From NCBI RefSeq assembly GCF_012273895.1, contig NC_052122.1, forward strand, positions 9,300,001-9,364,000: a stretch of 64,000 nt of DNA, written 5' to 3'. The position numbers and the translations under genes are program-made. Origin of the DNA: Zerene cesonia. Lineage: Eukaryota; Arthropoda; Insecta; Lepidoptera; Pieridae. This document shows, piece after piece, positions 1-10,937 of the stretch; positions within the stretch are counted from its first letter, which is position 1; each line of letters starts with the position of its first letter. A model generated the notes under the pieces. That model was not told the DNA's origin, made no database searches, and saw only the letters and a program-made list of their open reading frames with translations.

Positions 1-206
1 AACATTGTTATATTATGAACGATCAAAGGATTTTCGAGGAGGAAAGGAGGAACAATCAGGAGAACTATTTGAATAGATGGCGTTGGGTGTTCTTTATACA
101 TGTAACATAAATTCGAAAGCTATAACAAAAATAACATAAAGCTATAACGAATAACAAAAAATATGTTAAAAAAATATTTATTTCGAAGAGAAGAAGAAAT
201 TCGATT

Positions 207-283
207 GCTGAGGCGGTGACCGAGAGGTTAGCGTTGCCACGGTTCTGCGAAATGACGTGGCTTCTAATCCCGCCTCGTGATTG
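207..283 (+). repeat. tRNA-like SINE fragment, third family, copy 1
   Basis: GTGACCGAGAGG (216-227) resembles an A box of the Leu/Ser tRNA type. The stretch at 259-270 is a mutated B box, followed by CCCGCCTCGTGATTG. The same order of motifs recurs at 17822-17885 with an intact B box. The middle does not fold into a clean cloverleaf, so this is a SINE relic and not a tRNA gene. Confidence 0.55.
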
Positions 284-1267
284 AATTATTTATATTCTTT
301 AAATTTCTCAATATCATTTTTTATAATCACATATCACATTACTCACAGTAATATACCTATTTTTCATCTTCTATCATTAAAACCGAACTCTCTCTGGACG
401 CAGCATATTAATAAGTTCTAGTATACCCGGAAAAAAAAAACAAAAATTCAAATATTGAAAGAATTGACGAAATTTATCAATTCCTTTTTTCTGATCTAAA
501 CAAATAACAAATAAACGCTTCTACTTCATTATATTCGTATACTTATTTTTAAGAAATAAAGGTGTTTATACATTGATCTTAAAAAAGCCGAGTATTAGCG
601 TTCCACCACAATTTCCATCGCGCGTTTGTCATTATTTCTTCATCTTTTTTACTCCTATCATGATCTATTTCGACGAAAAAAACAGATATTGCCCTTCCTG
701 AAGGTTCTTTCTATCTAATTATATTATATTCAGTACTATTTTACGTATACACAAAATATGCTGTCGCCTTTCAGTTGCGTAGTAAATTTCATCACGTCAT
801 GATCTGTCAATGTAGGTTGACTCTTATTAATCTATCTCCTGTCATGCTAGACTATAGAATAAATTGCCAATATTCATAGCCAATTGGATGACAAATGGAA
901 TGTAAAGATACTAAAGCAACGCATCTCTAGACCGGTTACCATGGTAGCGGGTATACAGTCATCAAGATACATGTCTACGTCCAAATTGTTTTTTTTTCTG
1001 TATTATGCCGGATTTCCGTATCCGCGTAAGTCCGCATGAAGATCAATCAGCAATTTTTTCACAGAAAATAAATCCCTATAATATTATTTCGTATTCACAT
1101 TGTTTGATTTTCAGATTTGTTTGCAAGCACTGTTTTTAGTTTATCAAATTTCTCTTTACTTTTTTTTATTATTATTATGATAAATAAAAAAGGTGAGTTT
1201 ATAAACAATATTTATATTATATAGTATATGAAAATTTTATAGGTTTTTATTATTTTTAAATTAGCTT
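284..1267. other. AT-rich DNA, nothing recognised
   Basis: I see no frame with coding character, no repeat shared with the rest of the window and no RNA gene. Confidence 0.5.
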
Positions 1268-1315
1268 AGCCTCAACATTATTTAGAGCTTACGAGCTCTA
1301 AATAATGTTGAGGCT
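1268..1315. repeat. Perfect 22-bp hairpin with a TACG loop
   Basis: AGCCTCAACATTATTTAGAG+CT (1268-1289) is followed by TACG and then its exact reverse complement (1294-1315). There are no mismatches. It shows no similarity to the repeat families here. Confidence 0.95.
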
Positions 1316-1496
1316 GCTGAGGCAAACTGAAAAATAATGTTTTCAATGAATCAAGCTCTTACATCATTCTGACAAATAAATATACAAAATGACGTCTGCT
1401 CATATGATCAACACGCTAAGACTATGGTAAAGACCAGAAAACATTTTGTTGAGAACTAAAGCTACTACTCGTAGCAACATTTCTATAAAAACAATC

Positions 1497-1766
1497 TTTT
1501 TATGCTACAGTTGTTAAAGAAGCTGATGGTAGACGACCACAACTGCCCATGGAAATTTGCCAGCTTTGTAGGAGTGGGTTTTCTTTTTCTCTGAAAATAT
1601 TGACAAGAGGAACAAAGAAAAAGAATGGAAAGGTAAGGAAGAGGACGTGGACCTTTGGCTCCGCCACTTTTCGTACGAAACACAATAGCATTGACATGTT
1701 ACTATTTCACGCTAATCTTTTGTGAGCGTGGTACGTTCCCCGGCACGAGCTGGCCCATTTCGTGCA
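1497..1766 (-). repeat. Retroposon family A, degenerate copy
   Basis: On the minus strand it follows the family order: CCCGGTGCGAGC-type head (changed here), GAAATAGCA, CGTTCGG region, pyrimidine-rich middle, and a GTCGCCTGATGG-type 3' part with a short poly(T) on the plus strand at 1497-1501. Many substitutions indicate age. Confidence 0.7.
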
Positions 1767-2163
1767 AACTGTATTTTACAATTGCAAAAGCACCGTATAT
1801 AATTAACTTAACAGGAACTACGTTGCACGTACCGCTGTCGAAGCACTCCATAAACAATGTTTGACAAAAGCCACAGAATCGCAAGTTTAGGTGGCGGATT
1901 GAGTAGAACATTCCACAAGACCGACTCGATCCAGTCGACTGCAGCCTTTGTTCTCACGCAAGCCACCACTTGCTATACTATTGGACATTACACGTTCGAA
2001 TGGATAGCTATTATCTTAAAAAGGTCCGCCGTTTTCGCATTGTCAGCGCGACCGGTTTATTGCGATGGAAAATATTTTTTGTACAACTATTTAAACGATC
2101 GATCGCTGTGTTAAAATGGCTTTCGCGTAAAAGACATGACCGCGCACGAAAATTGTATATTTA
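1767..2163. other. Higher-GC, high-complexity block, unassigned
   Basis: It follows the family A copy at 1497-1766. Short frames are open on both strands (for example minus-strand A-A-V-D-W-I-E-S-V-L-W-N near 1943-1908), without flanking splice sites good enough to call an exon. It may be an unidentified transposon or a conserved non-coding element. Confidence 0.3.
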
Positions 2164-3030
2164 TTAGCTACACTGTGTTTTTAGTTGATAATTTAATAAA
2201 TAAATAAGCATGCTTCGAATAAATATTCATCAGTACCAATGTACATTTTTAAAAATTATTATTATTGACTTCTTCATGTGATTCCGAACTTGTAGGGGAA
2301 AGAAAGGAAACATTCATACGATTAATGAATTAATGAATATTATTGTATATATTATATATTTATATTCACAAACATGAAAAATCTTGTAAATATTTACGAT
2401 TTCGCCGCGAATGTATCCTCTACCGCATCCCTTTCTTTTGTAATCCTAATCTTCAAAAATATCTCAATACCAGTTATCCCCTCTTCCCGATTCTCGTTAA
2501 TAAAAGCCCCTTAGGCCGGAATTTTAAGTAGGAAACAGAAGGATTTGCGAAATGAAAAATATCCCGCCCATTAATAACCGGCTATAGAATGTTTTATAAT
2601 ATTCAAAAAAGAGGTGTATTATAATATGGAGTCTACAGGAAAATCTGCATAATAAAATGTGAATTACTCACTATTATATACTACAGTATTATGTAGCTAC
2701 AGCTACATACTTCAGATATGCAATCTTCAGAATGCTAGAAATGCTATTGATTAAATAATAACTATTATTAAATTTCTGTTTTCTAGCATAAATGTGAATA
2801 TGAATGTATGAAAAAAATTATGAATAGAAAAATCGTCCGTGAGACGAGATTCGCATTTTATAAACAATTTTATGGTATAAATTTAAAAAGTTTTGACTTA
2901 ATAAAGACCACGTTGCATTGATACAATATTGTCATCCTTGAAATAATGTTTTATATGTTAATGACGACATATGTTAATGATCTCATTAGAAAAAAAATGG
3001 TTGCCTGTAAAGTCGGTTTTACGGGCAAAG
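2164..3030. other. AT-rich DNA, only the palindrome at 2690-2709
   Basis: Very AT-rich, with short TA runs near 2340. No gene or repeat family was recognised. Confidence 0.5.
2690..2709. repeat. 20-base palindrome
   Basis: TATGTAGCT, AC, AGCTACATA: a 9-bp stem with a 2-base centre. Confidence 0.8.
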
Positions 3031-3344
3031 ATTTTACGTGACAACGTCTTTTTCTCGGTAGAATATTTATTGATATGAATATTATTAAATTGCACAATAG
3101 GAACAAAGAATTGAATGAAAATAAGAATCGCACAAATTTTAACTATAGAAAATATATTTTGTTTACTAAAAAGACAGAGACAGAGACACAAGCACGCGCC
3201 GATTCAATGCGCCTAATTCTCTAGTGCTGCGCGCGCGGCGGACCGATCATAGTTCGGTGACTCATCGTAACGTTACCGGGCGTTACACTTTTTCATAAGT
3301 GCCTCCGAGCCGCAACCTAATTTAAGACGTTGTCACGTCAAAAT
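3031..3344. mobile_element. MITE-like block bounded by inverted repeats
   Basis: ATTTTACGTGACAACGTCTT at 3031-3050 recurs inverted at 3324-3344 with one extra base. The right part (3215-3345) is GC-rich and contains TAACGTTACCGGGCGTTACAC. The inverted ends suggest a non-autonomous DNA transposon. No target duplication or transposase was seen, and the interior at 3060-3210 may be an insertion. Confidence 0.45.
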
Positions 3345-3385
3345 ATAGAATCGGAAAAGTAGAAGGCATTCGTCTGCTGTTGGAA

Positions 3386-3425
3386 TCACGGATAGCCGAG
3401 AGGTTGACGTCGCTGTTAACTAATT
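3386..3425 (+). repeat. tRNA-like head fragment, third SINE family
   Basis: TAGCCGAGAGG (3393-3403) followed by TTGACGTCGCTG resembles the A-box side of the family seen at 207-283. No B box follows, so it is a fragment. Confidence 0.35.
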
Positions 3426-3916
3426 TCATGTGAGTGTAATTTAATATTTTAATTTTTACTGAACCATGTATTGAAGCAAACTATAAGAAAATACATTAAC
3501 AACACTAGGTACTCTTTTATTAATTTATTTACTTGATGTTAAGTAATCAACAGCTTTGTCATGATGTCGGTATAAATGATATTTAACATGACAGTTGAGG
3601 AAACCGACTATTGAAATTTCATAAGAACTCGAGCGAGTTGCAGTTATATGCTATATAAATTCTACAATACTTGCTAACAATAACAAATTAATTTTAATAT
3701 GTACTAGCAGACCTGTTTTCACTAGCTTGCAGCACTTGTATTCTAGATTAAAACATCTCGTCAATTACACATAAATGTCTATTGTATAGAATAGTGATAT
3801 AGATCACTGAGCAATAAATTACTTTTTTTTTGCTTGATATAATTTAAATTAAATTCTATATACATGTGAAAACATAAACAGAAATAAATAAAAATAACAA
3901 ATAACAATTTTTTTTT
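3426..3916. other. AT-rich DNA, nothing recognised
   Basis: No open frame, repeat or RNA gene could be supported. Confidence 0.45.
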
Positions 3917-4130
3917 CTACCGACTTCAAAAAAGGAGGTTATCAATTCAACTGTGTTTTTCTTTTGTTGTGTCATTAAATATGTTGCCTCTTGACTTTGT
4001 ACTGGGGGAAACCATTCATATATTTTTTATTTACTTGACAGCTGGTGCCAACCATGTGGTATTTAAATTTGATCCACTGACTATTTGAAGACTTTTTAGA
4101 TTATTGCTTAAATTTTTTTTTAAGCATTAT
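3917..4130 (+). repeat. Dispersed non-coding repeat (CCGACTTCAAAAAAGGAGG type)
   Basis: It begins TACCGACTTCAAAAAAGGAGG-like sequence followed by TTATCAATTCAACTGTG. I recognise this start from lepidopteran non-autonomous transposons. Weaker copies occur at 12545-12690 and 14098-14190. Confidence 0.45.
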
Positions 4131-4575
4131 GAGTAATAATTGTCAGCATATCGATTGCGGTGATGTTGATGTTTATACTCCGTGAAATGCAAAACGGATT
4201 AACTTGAAATTGCTTTAGTACAAGCCACGAACTGTTATGTTTCCAATAAAAACAGAACGAATAAAATCGGACCGCGCTTTATTGAGTTACGACGAAGTAC
4301 TTTTACCCCCTCTCCCAATAATGTCGGAGTAATAAGAAATAAAAATTGAAAAACTACCAAGTTGCATATAAAATCGTTCAGAAATTGCTGCTTGATAAGC
4401 ACGTAACATACATTCATATGGACAAGACAGAAACAGACAGAGAGACATACAGATATACTTTTCTTGAGTGCCGAATTGATTGTATAATTGTCATCGGAAT
4501 ATCTACAGTATGTACAGAATTAGTCTTTTTAGTTTTTACATTTTATGTTTAATGCTTCGACAACAATAAATTTTC

Positions 4576-4786
4576 CCGTATCCTTTTCCTTGCCCTTCCC
4601 GAACGAAAGACGGAAAGCGTCTTCCTTACCAACTTTTCCTTCTTTACCGTCCTCAATCCTTTCCTTATCCCCTACCCCTTAAAAGTGAGTAACGCACGTG
4701 CAGAAGCCCTACCTTTGTGAAAGTTCATTTTACTTACCATCAAGCGAGCCCCCAGCTCGGTTGCCCGCTCTACGACTCAAAAAATA
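4576..4786 (+). repeat. Retroposon family A, 5'-truncated degenerate copy
   Basis: Only the pyrimidine-rich middle and the 3' part (CTTACCATCAAGCGAGCC, CAGCTCGGTTGCCCGCT) remain, followed by a short A run at 4778-4785. Confidence 0.75.
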
Positions 4787-4805
4787 ATGTATATTTTATC
4801 AATAA

Positions 4806-5008
4806 TCACACTAATACCATAAATGTGAAAGTTTGTTTTTTTGGATGATTGTCTGTCAATCACGCTGAACCTACTGAGCGGATTCTGATTAAATTCTGCA
4901 TACCGTACAGGCTGACTTGGATGATAGGATACTTTTTATCCTGATTAAATGCTTCCTTGGATATAACAGGAATCTTGATATCCGGGCGGAGCCGGGACGA
5001 GCGTCTAG
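4806..5008 (+). mobile_element. Helitron-like element, probable
   Basis: It starts TCACACTAATACCATAAATG followed by GAAAGTTTGTTTTTTTGG and reaches CGGAGCCGGGACGAGCGTCTAG at 5008. TC start, G+C-rich 3' hairpin and CTAG end are Helitron hallmarks. It is diverged. Confidence 0.5.
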
Positions 5009-5215
5009 AGCTAAATAAAGTGTCTTGTCTCTCTTTTACGTTACAAGGGACACAATTTGAATGCTTGAGACGTTAAATTAATTATAGACAATTTTTATCT
5101 CTGTAAAAACATCTCATTCCCTCGGGAAGATACATTGTGATGACCAATTGATTTATTTACAAATTCCAATAGATGGTGCTATACATGTGATAAGTATGAC
5201 AACTTTTAATGTCCT

Positions 5216-5250
5216 TTGATCACGCGAGCGAAACCGCGGGTGACAACTAG
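5216..5250 (+). repeat. Helitron-like 3'-end fragment
   Basis: CACGCGAGCGAAACCGCGGG followed by TGACAACTAG is the palindromic 3' end plus CTAG seen in lepidopteran Helitron-like elements. It may instead be the true end of the element starting at 4806. Confidence 0.45.
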
Positions 5251-5559
5251 CTCTTATGCCAAATTCTGTTTTTTTGTATGTCTTTCTTTTACATCGCAAT
5301 GGTGAGATTTTCTAATAATTATGCTTTTTGTATCTGGAGATAGTGAAGAAGCTAGAGAGTGGCATAGTCCAACTCATAGACAATAGACATAGCTCAGACG
5401 AAGCCGAGACAAAAATAAAAATAAACCTTTAACTATTTACCCCATAATAAGGAACGCTTTATTCGCATACTATTAACTATTTATTATTTATTATTACAAA
5501 CCGATTTAAACGAAAAACTCAACATATTACATATTCAACTTCAAATAACCAAAATTGTA

Positions 5560-5894
5560 TGTGGTAGTCGAGCACGCTTCGGCACGAATTGGGCCAGCTC
5601 GCACCGGGGAAGTACCACACCCCCACAGAAGACCGGCGTGAAATAGCATTCTGCTGTGTTTCGTTCCGTGAATGGGGGAGCCGGAGGCCCACATCCTTTT
5701 CCCAGCCTTTTCCAGTCCTTTCCTTTAATCCTCTCGAAAATCCTTTCTTATTCCCTCCCCAATTCAAAGTCGGCAATCCATTTGTAGAGGCGTAACGTCT
5801 GCTGAATGGACCTTATGTCTCTCCAAATGTCCATGGAGCGCTTACCATCAGGCGACCCACCAGCTCAATTGCCGACTGTGACATAAAAAAAAAA
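5560..5894 (+). mobile_element. Retroposon family A, full-length copy with poly(A)
   Basis: It runs from TGTGGTAGTCGAGCACGC through CAGCTCGCACCGGGGAAG, GAAGACCGGCGTGAAATAGC, a C/T-rich middle and ACCATCAGGCGACCCACCAG to a poly(A) tail at 5885-5894. The layout matches the copy at 31629-31978. No convincing target duplication is visible. I see no tRNA promoter or protein domain, so its mobilising partner is inferred from the poly(A) tail to be a LINE. Confidence 0.85.
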
Positions 5895-6912
5895 CCGCAA
5901 CACAAATTCATAACTATAGAAATCTATCTGAATAATTAGCAGCTTCGAGGTCTCAACAGCCATAATAACAATAACAATAAACAATAATTTATTTATAAAA
6001 AAATATCGTAAAATATCGATTAAAAACCCTTGCAAAAAAATAAAACGTTACTTCATAAACCAACTTCGTATAAAAAACAACAGAACATACTATTTTAATA
6101 TATTAAGATTCGAATCCTATCCTGATATACCACGGTTATTGTAAGCTATTAATAAAATTAAGGTTTATTAAAACACACTGTGTTATAACATTAGTATAAT
6201 TAATACTGTTATGAGCAAATAATATCGCATAACATTGTTAAGCAGTTAAAAGTGACTGCACAAAAAACCACAGCTGAGCTTTGATAAACATATTGTCGAC
6301 TTGTACCATATGTAAAGGCGTTGATTGCCTAACCGCGCTATTTTATATTCATTTATAAGAAATTTCATTAAAACCTAAAATGGATACAAATCTTTTTATT
6401 CTTGTATTGTAGGTTTTTTTTCTTAATAAACGGCGAGGCTTTTAATTTTTCGTACATAAACGTAAAACTCCAATTTGTTTTATTGGTAAAACAATAAATC
6501 TTAATTCAGCTCCAACATTGCAAAAATCCTAAATCTCGGATACTTATATCGTAATATTACTCCACATCTGAAAAATATTTTCGTCAAAGCACATTCCGTC
6601 GTCGTAAGCAGAGCTTAGACGAAGAGTGTGCGAAAGAGACAGTCGCTTGAAGAAAGAAAGAGAAAATCGATATATTTTCGCACGTCCAAAAGCTTGGTTA
6701 ACAAAGTGAGAGGGAACGTAAACAATAATATATATCACTTTATAAAACCAAAACGAAAACATTAAGCAAACCTCGAGCATACATTAATATTCGACTGCCT
6801 TGTTATTATTATCACTAGAAGCACTGATATTGTTAAACAAAAGAAAAAATACTCTTCACAAAAACATTATTACACAAGCGTGTATTTAAAAGAGATAAAA
6901 GTGCTCACAAAA
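5895..6912 (-). other. Start of intron 1 of the minus-strand signal-peptide gene
   Basis: This is the DNA immediately downstream of the donor at 6918-6913. No acceptor followed by a coding frame in the required phase was convincing. The intron probably continues past the left edge of the window. Confidence 0.45.
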
Positions 6913-6918
6913 ACTTAC

Positions 6919-7015
6919 CAACAGCGATTTTCTCGACAGGAAAAGACTGCCCCGATACACCAAGGAGATACAACAATGAGCCGGCGAACAGGATCACGAG
7001 ACGAATTTTAAACAT
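6919..7015 (-). CDS. First coding exon of a secreted or membrane protein (signal peptide), partial gene
   Basis: The exon encodes 32 residues plus one base. It starts MFKIRLVILFAGSLLYLLG, continues VSGQSFPVEKIAV, and stops at a perfect donor (GTAAGT, plus positions 6918-6913), so the intron is phase 1. The protein shows a short basic start (K3, R5), a hydrophobic core over about residues 6-20 and a likely cleavage after V-S-G before Q23: a textbook signal peptide. The start codon has A at -3 (AAAAATGTT), and the upstream DNA is GC-rich, unlike its surroundings. The rest of the gene must lie further left, beyond base 6919; I see no convincing second exon before the window edge. A signal-peptide exon ending in phase 1 is common in modular extracellular proteins, but the family cannot be named from this exon. 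Open frame, signal peptide, donor and GC shift together make chance unlikely. Confidence 0.68.
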
Positions 7016-7019
7016 TTTT

Positions 7020-7260
7020 CTATCGAATATACTTTAAACTAGCGTTGAAGTTATTGACGAGCCATCACATGACATAAATGTCTGTTAAACGCGCGGTTAA
7101 AGTTGATTATATGTCAAAAGTGATGAAATAAAGTGTCGGGCTGTTGCGTGCAAACCTGTGACTTAGGGCCAACTGATGGCAAACGCCGGTGGCGTGGGGC
7201 GCGGGGGCGGCGCCCCTCTGCCTCTCCTACATTGGGAAATTCTCTCTCCAAATAGTATCA
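7020..7260 (-). promoter_or_regulatory. Putative 5' UTR and promoter of the minus-strand signal-peptide gene
   Basis: GC content rises sharply just upstream of the start codon at 7015, with G/C runs at about 7190-7215. On the minus strand a TCAGTT initiator-like hexamer lies at 7176-7171, about 160 bases before the ATG. No TATA box or correctly spaced DPE is evident. The transcription start is inferred only from this motif and position. Confidence 0.35.
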
Positions 7261-7589
7261 ACTTTAACCGCAATCTCTTAACTTCGCTATTGAAAGCATG
7301 TCACATAATAACTAAATGAACAAAACTACGCTCCGGATTGCGTGTTTTAAAAGAAAATGTAACTTGAGATGCTGTAGACAATTTCTGAAACTTTTGTTCC
7401 TTCGATAGACTTTTATTTTATTTTGCTATTATAATATATTCTAATATTAATACTTATAATAAATAACACACTATGTATGTGTCTGTAGCAAGAAATATCG
7501 AGAGCAGATTTCAAACTAGTTTGTCTCTTATCTAGTTGGTATAGGGAAAATTCGTTTCTTACCAGAAACTTCTAAAAATAATAAGCACA

Positions 7590-7700
7590 TGGATGTTGCG
7601 CGCGTCGTCGCTGATCAAAAGGGTCGCCTCCCGCCCCCGCCCCTGATCCCTCGCATTATAGCCAAGTTTCAGCTGAACCTTGAAAGCGTCCGCGACCATG
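7590..7700. promoter_or_regulatory. GC-rich C-run block upstream of the minus-strand gene
   Basis: A compact GC-rich stretch with a CGCGCG-like start and a GCCCCCGCCCC run (about 7630-7646) sits in otherwise AT-rich DNA, some 600 bases upstream of the signal-peptide exon. GC boxes of this kind bind Sp/KLF-type factors. No coding frame or repeat family is recognisable here. The regulatory role is inference. Confidence 0.25.
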
Positions 7701-8240
7701 TGAAGCTTAGTACCATTCAATATTACTAAAAATATTGTATCACAAATGGGTTACGATGTGTTTATTATTCTATACAGCGGAGGAAAGACATGAGCATTTA
7801 CGGCCTTACGAATAAATGGATGATAAATGTTTAAGTATTACCTAAGAAAAGACAAAAATATAAATAATGTAGGTAATATTTGTTTCATATATTATAATAT
7901 TAAATGCAGTGCAATAAACAAACGGTTGAAATAACAAAACGGTTGAAAAAACACATACAATACATAAATACACTTTTACATAATAAATTCAGCACAATTA
8001 AAGATTTTCAAATATGATGCGGTCGTGGTGAAAAAAAAATATTATAGTTATGCATAATAATATAATATAATAGTTCTAATGGTATTGTAGTTGGTTATGT
8101 TAATAAGGTTATGCCAAATCTCTTATGTTACGTAGCTAGTTGAGTACATCTAACTATACATAATGAGTTGTGAAAGAATACTTTATTTGATTTTTTTTTC
8201 GTTTGCTAGTTTCGTATTCACTGACTATTTCTTATTTATT

Positions 8241-8267
8241 TGGCAGCGAAACCACGTGCAAAGCTAG
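8241..8267 (+). repeat. Helitron-like 3'-end fragment
   Basis: GGCAGCGAAACCACGTGCAAAGCTAG resembles the terminal segment of these elements. The start is not identified. Confidence 0.3.
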
Positions 8268-10937
8268 CATAATCGATTGTTGATTAATAGTACTAGAAGT
8301 GTAGTCATTAAGTAAGCGTAAGTAGAGCAAATACTTCCCATTCTTGCTCTTATTGCAGGGAAGTACTCAATGCTTCGATAAAGAAAACGCAAATCCATCC
8401 ATTAAGGAAGTATTGTTTGCTATGATAACATAGCACATACACTTAGCATAAGGTTAGTATATCTCTAATACAGCTACGAAATCTTGCAGTTCGGCAATTA
8501 ATCGTCGAACAATAAAATCCTTTGCATAGCCGAATATAAAGGTATCTAAAAGCTTAAAATCTTAAAGCGATTGACAATCCATCTGTTTAAACCGGCGCTC
8601 AAAGGGAAAATAAAAAGATATTTCCATTGCAAATTCGGCTTAGTTTGATTTCGTTCGCTACCTTTCCTTAACGTGGCGTTGCCAAAGACGGTTGAAATTA
8701 GCCTTGTTGAGCGTCGAATGGAAACGAAATTCCTAAGGTATTAAATGTGACGCTCTCTATGGCCTACACTGACAAACAAGTCAAAACAGTTTTACAGTTA
8801 GCAAGCTATTTTTATTAACAGACGCGTCAAGATCATTCTATCATTGGAAACAATAAATTAATCTAATTACCCCACTAATGTCACTTTCAAAATTACTGTT
8901 ACTACTATTATCGAAATGAAAGGATGACATATGTGAGCCAAAATATACTAGTACATTTTGGCTCCCATATGTGACCTTGGCTTTATGTCCGATCCGTAAA
9001 GTCAATACCAATTGACTCCTTGTGTTTGACAGTAATGCTACCTTTGCGTCGCAGTGCCAACTTCGAATACTACCAAATTAAATGTATAATGCCGTCGTGG
9101 CTTGCCATTGTGATGAGCATAGAAGTGGTTAGCACCTCAAGATTGCACCAGCTATCTAATTATTAATATAGTAAAAGATGATTAGGGGATTACCAAAAGA
9201 TTGTTATGCGAGGAATCGAGAAGCTCTCGCTAAGCTCTTCAGTGTGAGGTAATTATGGCGAATCCCATCAAAGTTGATTATTAGCGATATTACGTGTATT
9301 ACGTTTGCACGTAAGATCATTTTAGAGCTTTTTGCTTAATTACAAGGTACTCATCGTACCTACTAGTAGTGATTAGTACCTACACATTAGTTATTAAAAA
9401 TTCAATTACAAACTATACCTACTCTTGTTCTTGTTTTGATAATATATTTTGTCACCTCTTACACAATATATTTATTCGAATATTGAAATATACATTTGGT
9501 ATAGATAAATAAAACAATAAACTAATGCACTTATAGTATTCTATTAATATATGTTCTTCGTAAATATAGCTCCTAAACTACATACACATTACAATATCAA
9601 ATTTAACAACAACACTTCTAATTATTTTAGAACCATGAATTAATTTGGAACAAAATTCGTAACATTTTCCATCAAAGCAAATATCACATATCAAAATATA
9701 AAAGCGTCAATATAAATAACAAATTAAAAACGAACAAAGACAAATACAAAGTATCTATGATGTACCTTTGTATTAGATACATACTGAAAATGCCACTCAT
9801 TAAACGCAAAAGTAACCACGGTTGTTTACGATCGTGTTTCAATAATAATTAGATCAGGACTATAACCACGTCGTGTTAATGTGATTCGTATTCAGACGAT
9901 TTGCTGCGAGAAAGGGACGACATATACAGTACACGTAGCGCTATCCCTATCTCACACGTTAAAAAGTCTGCTATTGAAACAGAGAAAGGTATTGAAGCAC
10001 CAGGTTTATGGAAAACCTAGCATCAAACGTAAAGAAACAAGTGAATAGATTTGACATGCACATGACGTTTTTCCAATACTATGGATCGAGCGTTCTTGAT
10101 TTTTCATTCTTCTCTTGTTTTGCTTTTTCTTTCCTACTAGTTCTTGTTATAGCTATATTGTATTTTTTATATAGGGAAAAACTAAAAGGTTTTCTCTTAC
10201 AAGTTGAAAAGTCAGTCAACTAATCTAGACTAATGCTTATCTCCGCTAATATGTTCAAATACATTATTACATCCTGCAAGACTGGAGAGGTCGTAAAATA
10301 TAAAAGCAATAAATGTCAGGCGCAAACCGGCAAGTTGTACAAAATAAAAGTTGGTGAGCGGATGCGACGGCCACACTCAAGTGGCCATTCAGCGTTTTTC
10401 TATAATATTTAGTTCTGTGTGTTGGTGCACACTTTTAAATGGTTCAATGTTCTTCAAGCACATTTGAATATACGTCAAAAGCATTTCGGTTGTTCGGTGT
10501 ATAAATGATGGTGAAATTTACTCGTACCTACTATATGATACCTTCATAGCTTTACAAGCTAGAAAACTATCGTAGCATTTATTCAAATACATACAACAAT
10601 ATGATACAATTGGATAATGTATAAAGAAACTAACTCTGTGTCAGAAAGTATTGGCTATAATGTCACATAACTTTTGTTTCTGTTTAAATATTTTATCAAC
10701 TAAAACTATTTCTACATTTACTCTGTGATCGGCTATTTTATTATTGTTTCTCTTTGCATATTTCAGGGGTACGAAGAAGGAGAATAAGAAGATATCAGGT
10801 CTTTTGGAAGGTTTATGTCCAAAATGTTCAACATACAGAGGCCCTTTAGAAAATTTTAATGTATTGTGGGAAAGCCGTAGCCTCTCCTTGACTTTACTAT
10901 AGAGATGAAGCCCTGAGAAGTCCCTGGACAATGTACG
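8268..10937. other. Largely unique AT-rich DNA with scattered higher-GC stretches
   Basis: It contains the palindrome at 8927-8972 and GC-richer segments at 8570-8760 and 8990-9330 that fit no repeat family here. A 71-codon frame at 10008-10223 (one hydrophobic segment) and a 96-codon minus-strand frame at 10931-10641 have no recognisable domain. Confidence 0.4.
8927..8972. repeat. Long imperfect palindrome
   Basis: Arms 8927-8944 and 8955-8972 pair with one mismatch (ACATATGTGAGCCAAAAT). The centre contains TACTAGTA, itself a palindrome, so almost the whole 46 bases can fold. Confidence 0.85.

Noticed and set aside
893..915. TGGAATGTAAAGA resembles the start of the conserved microRNA miR-1.
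   Set aside because: The match stops after 13 bases, and no complementary arm lies within precursor distance.
5589..5795. A 68-codon frame that could be read as a small gene.
   Set aside because: It lies wholly inside a family A retroposon and recurs in other copies.
10008..10223. A 71-codon frame with one hydrophobic segment, a possible small membrane protein.
   Set aside because: Nothing beyond frame and hydrophobicity supports it, and T-rich DNA encodes such segments by chance.
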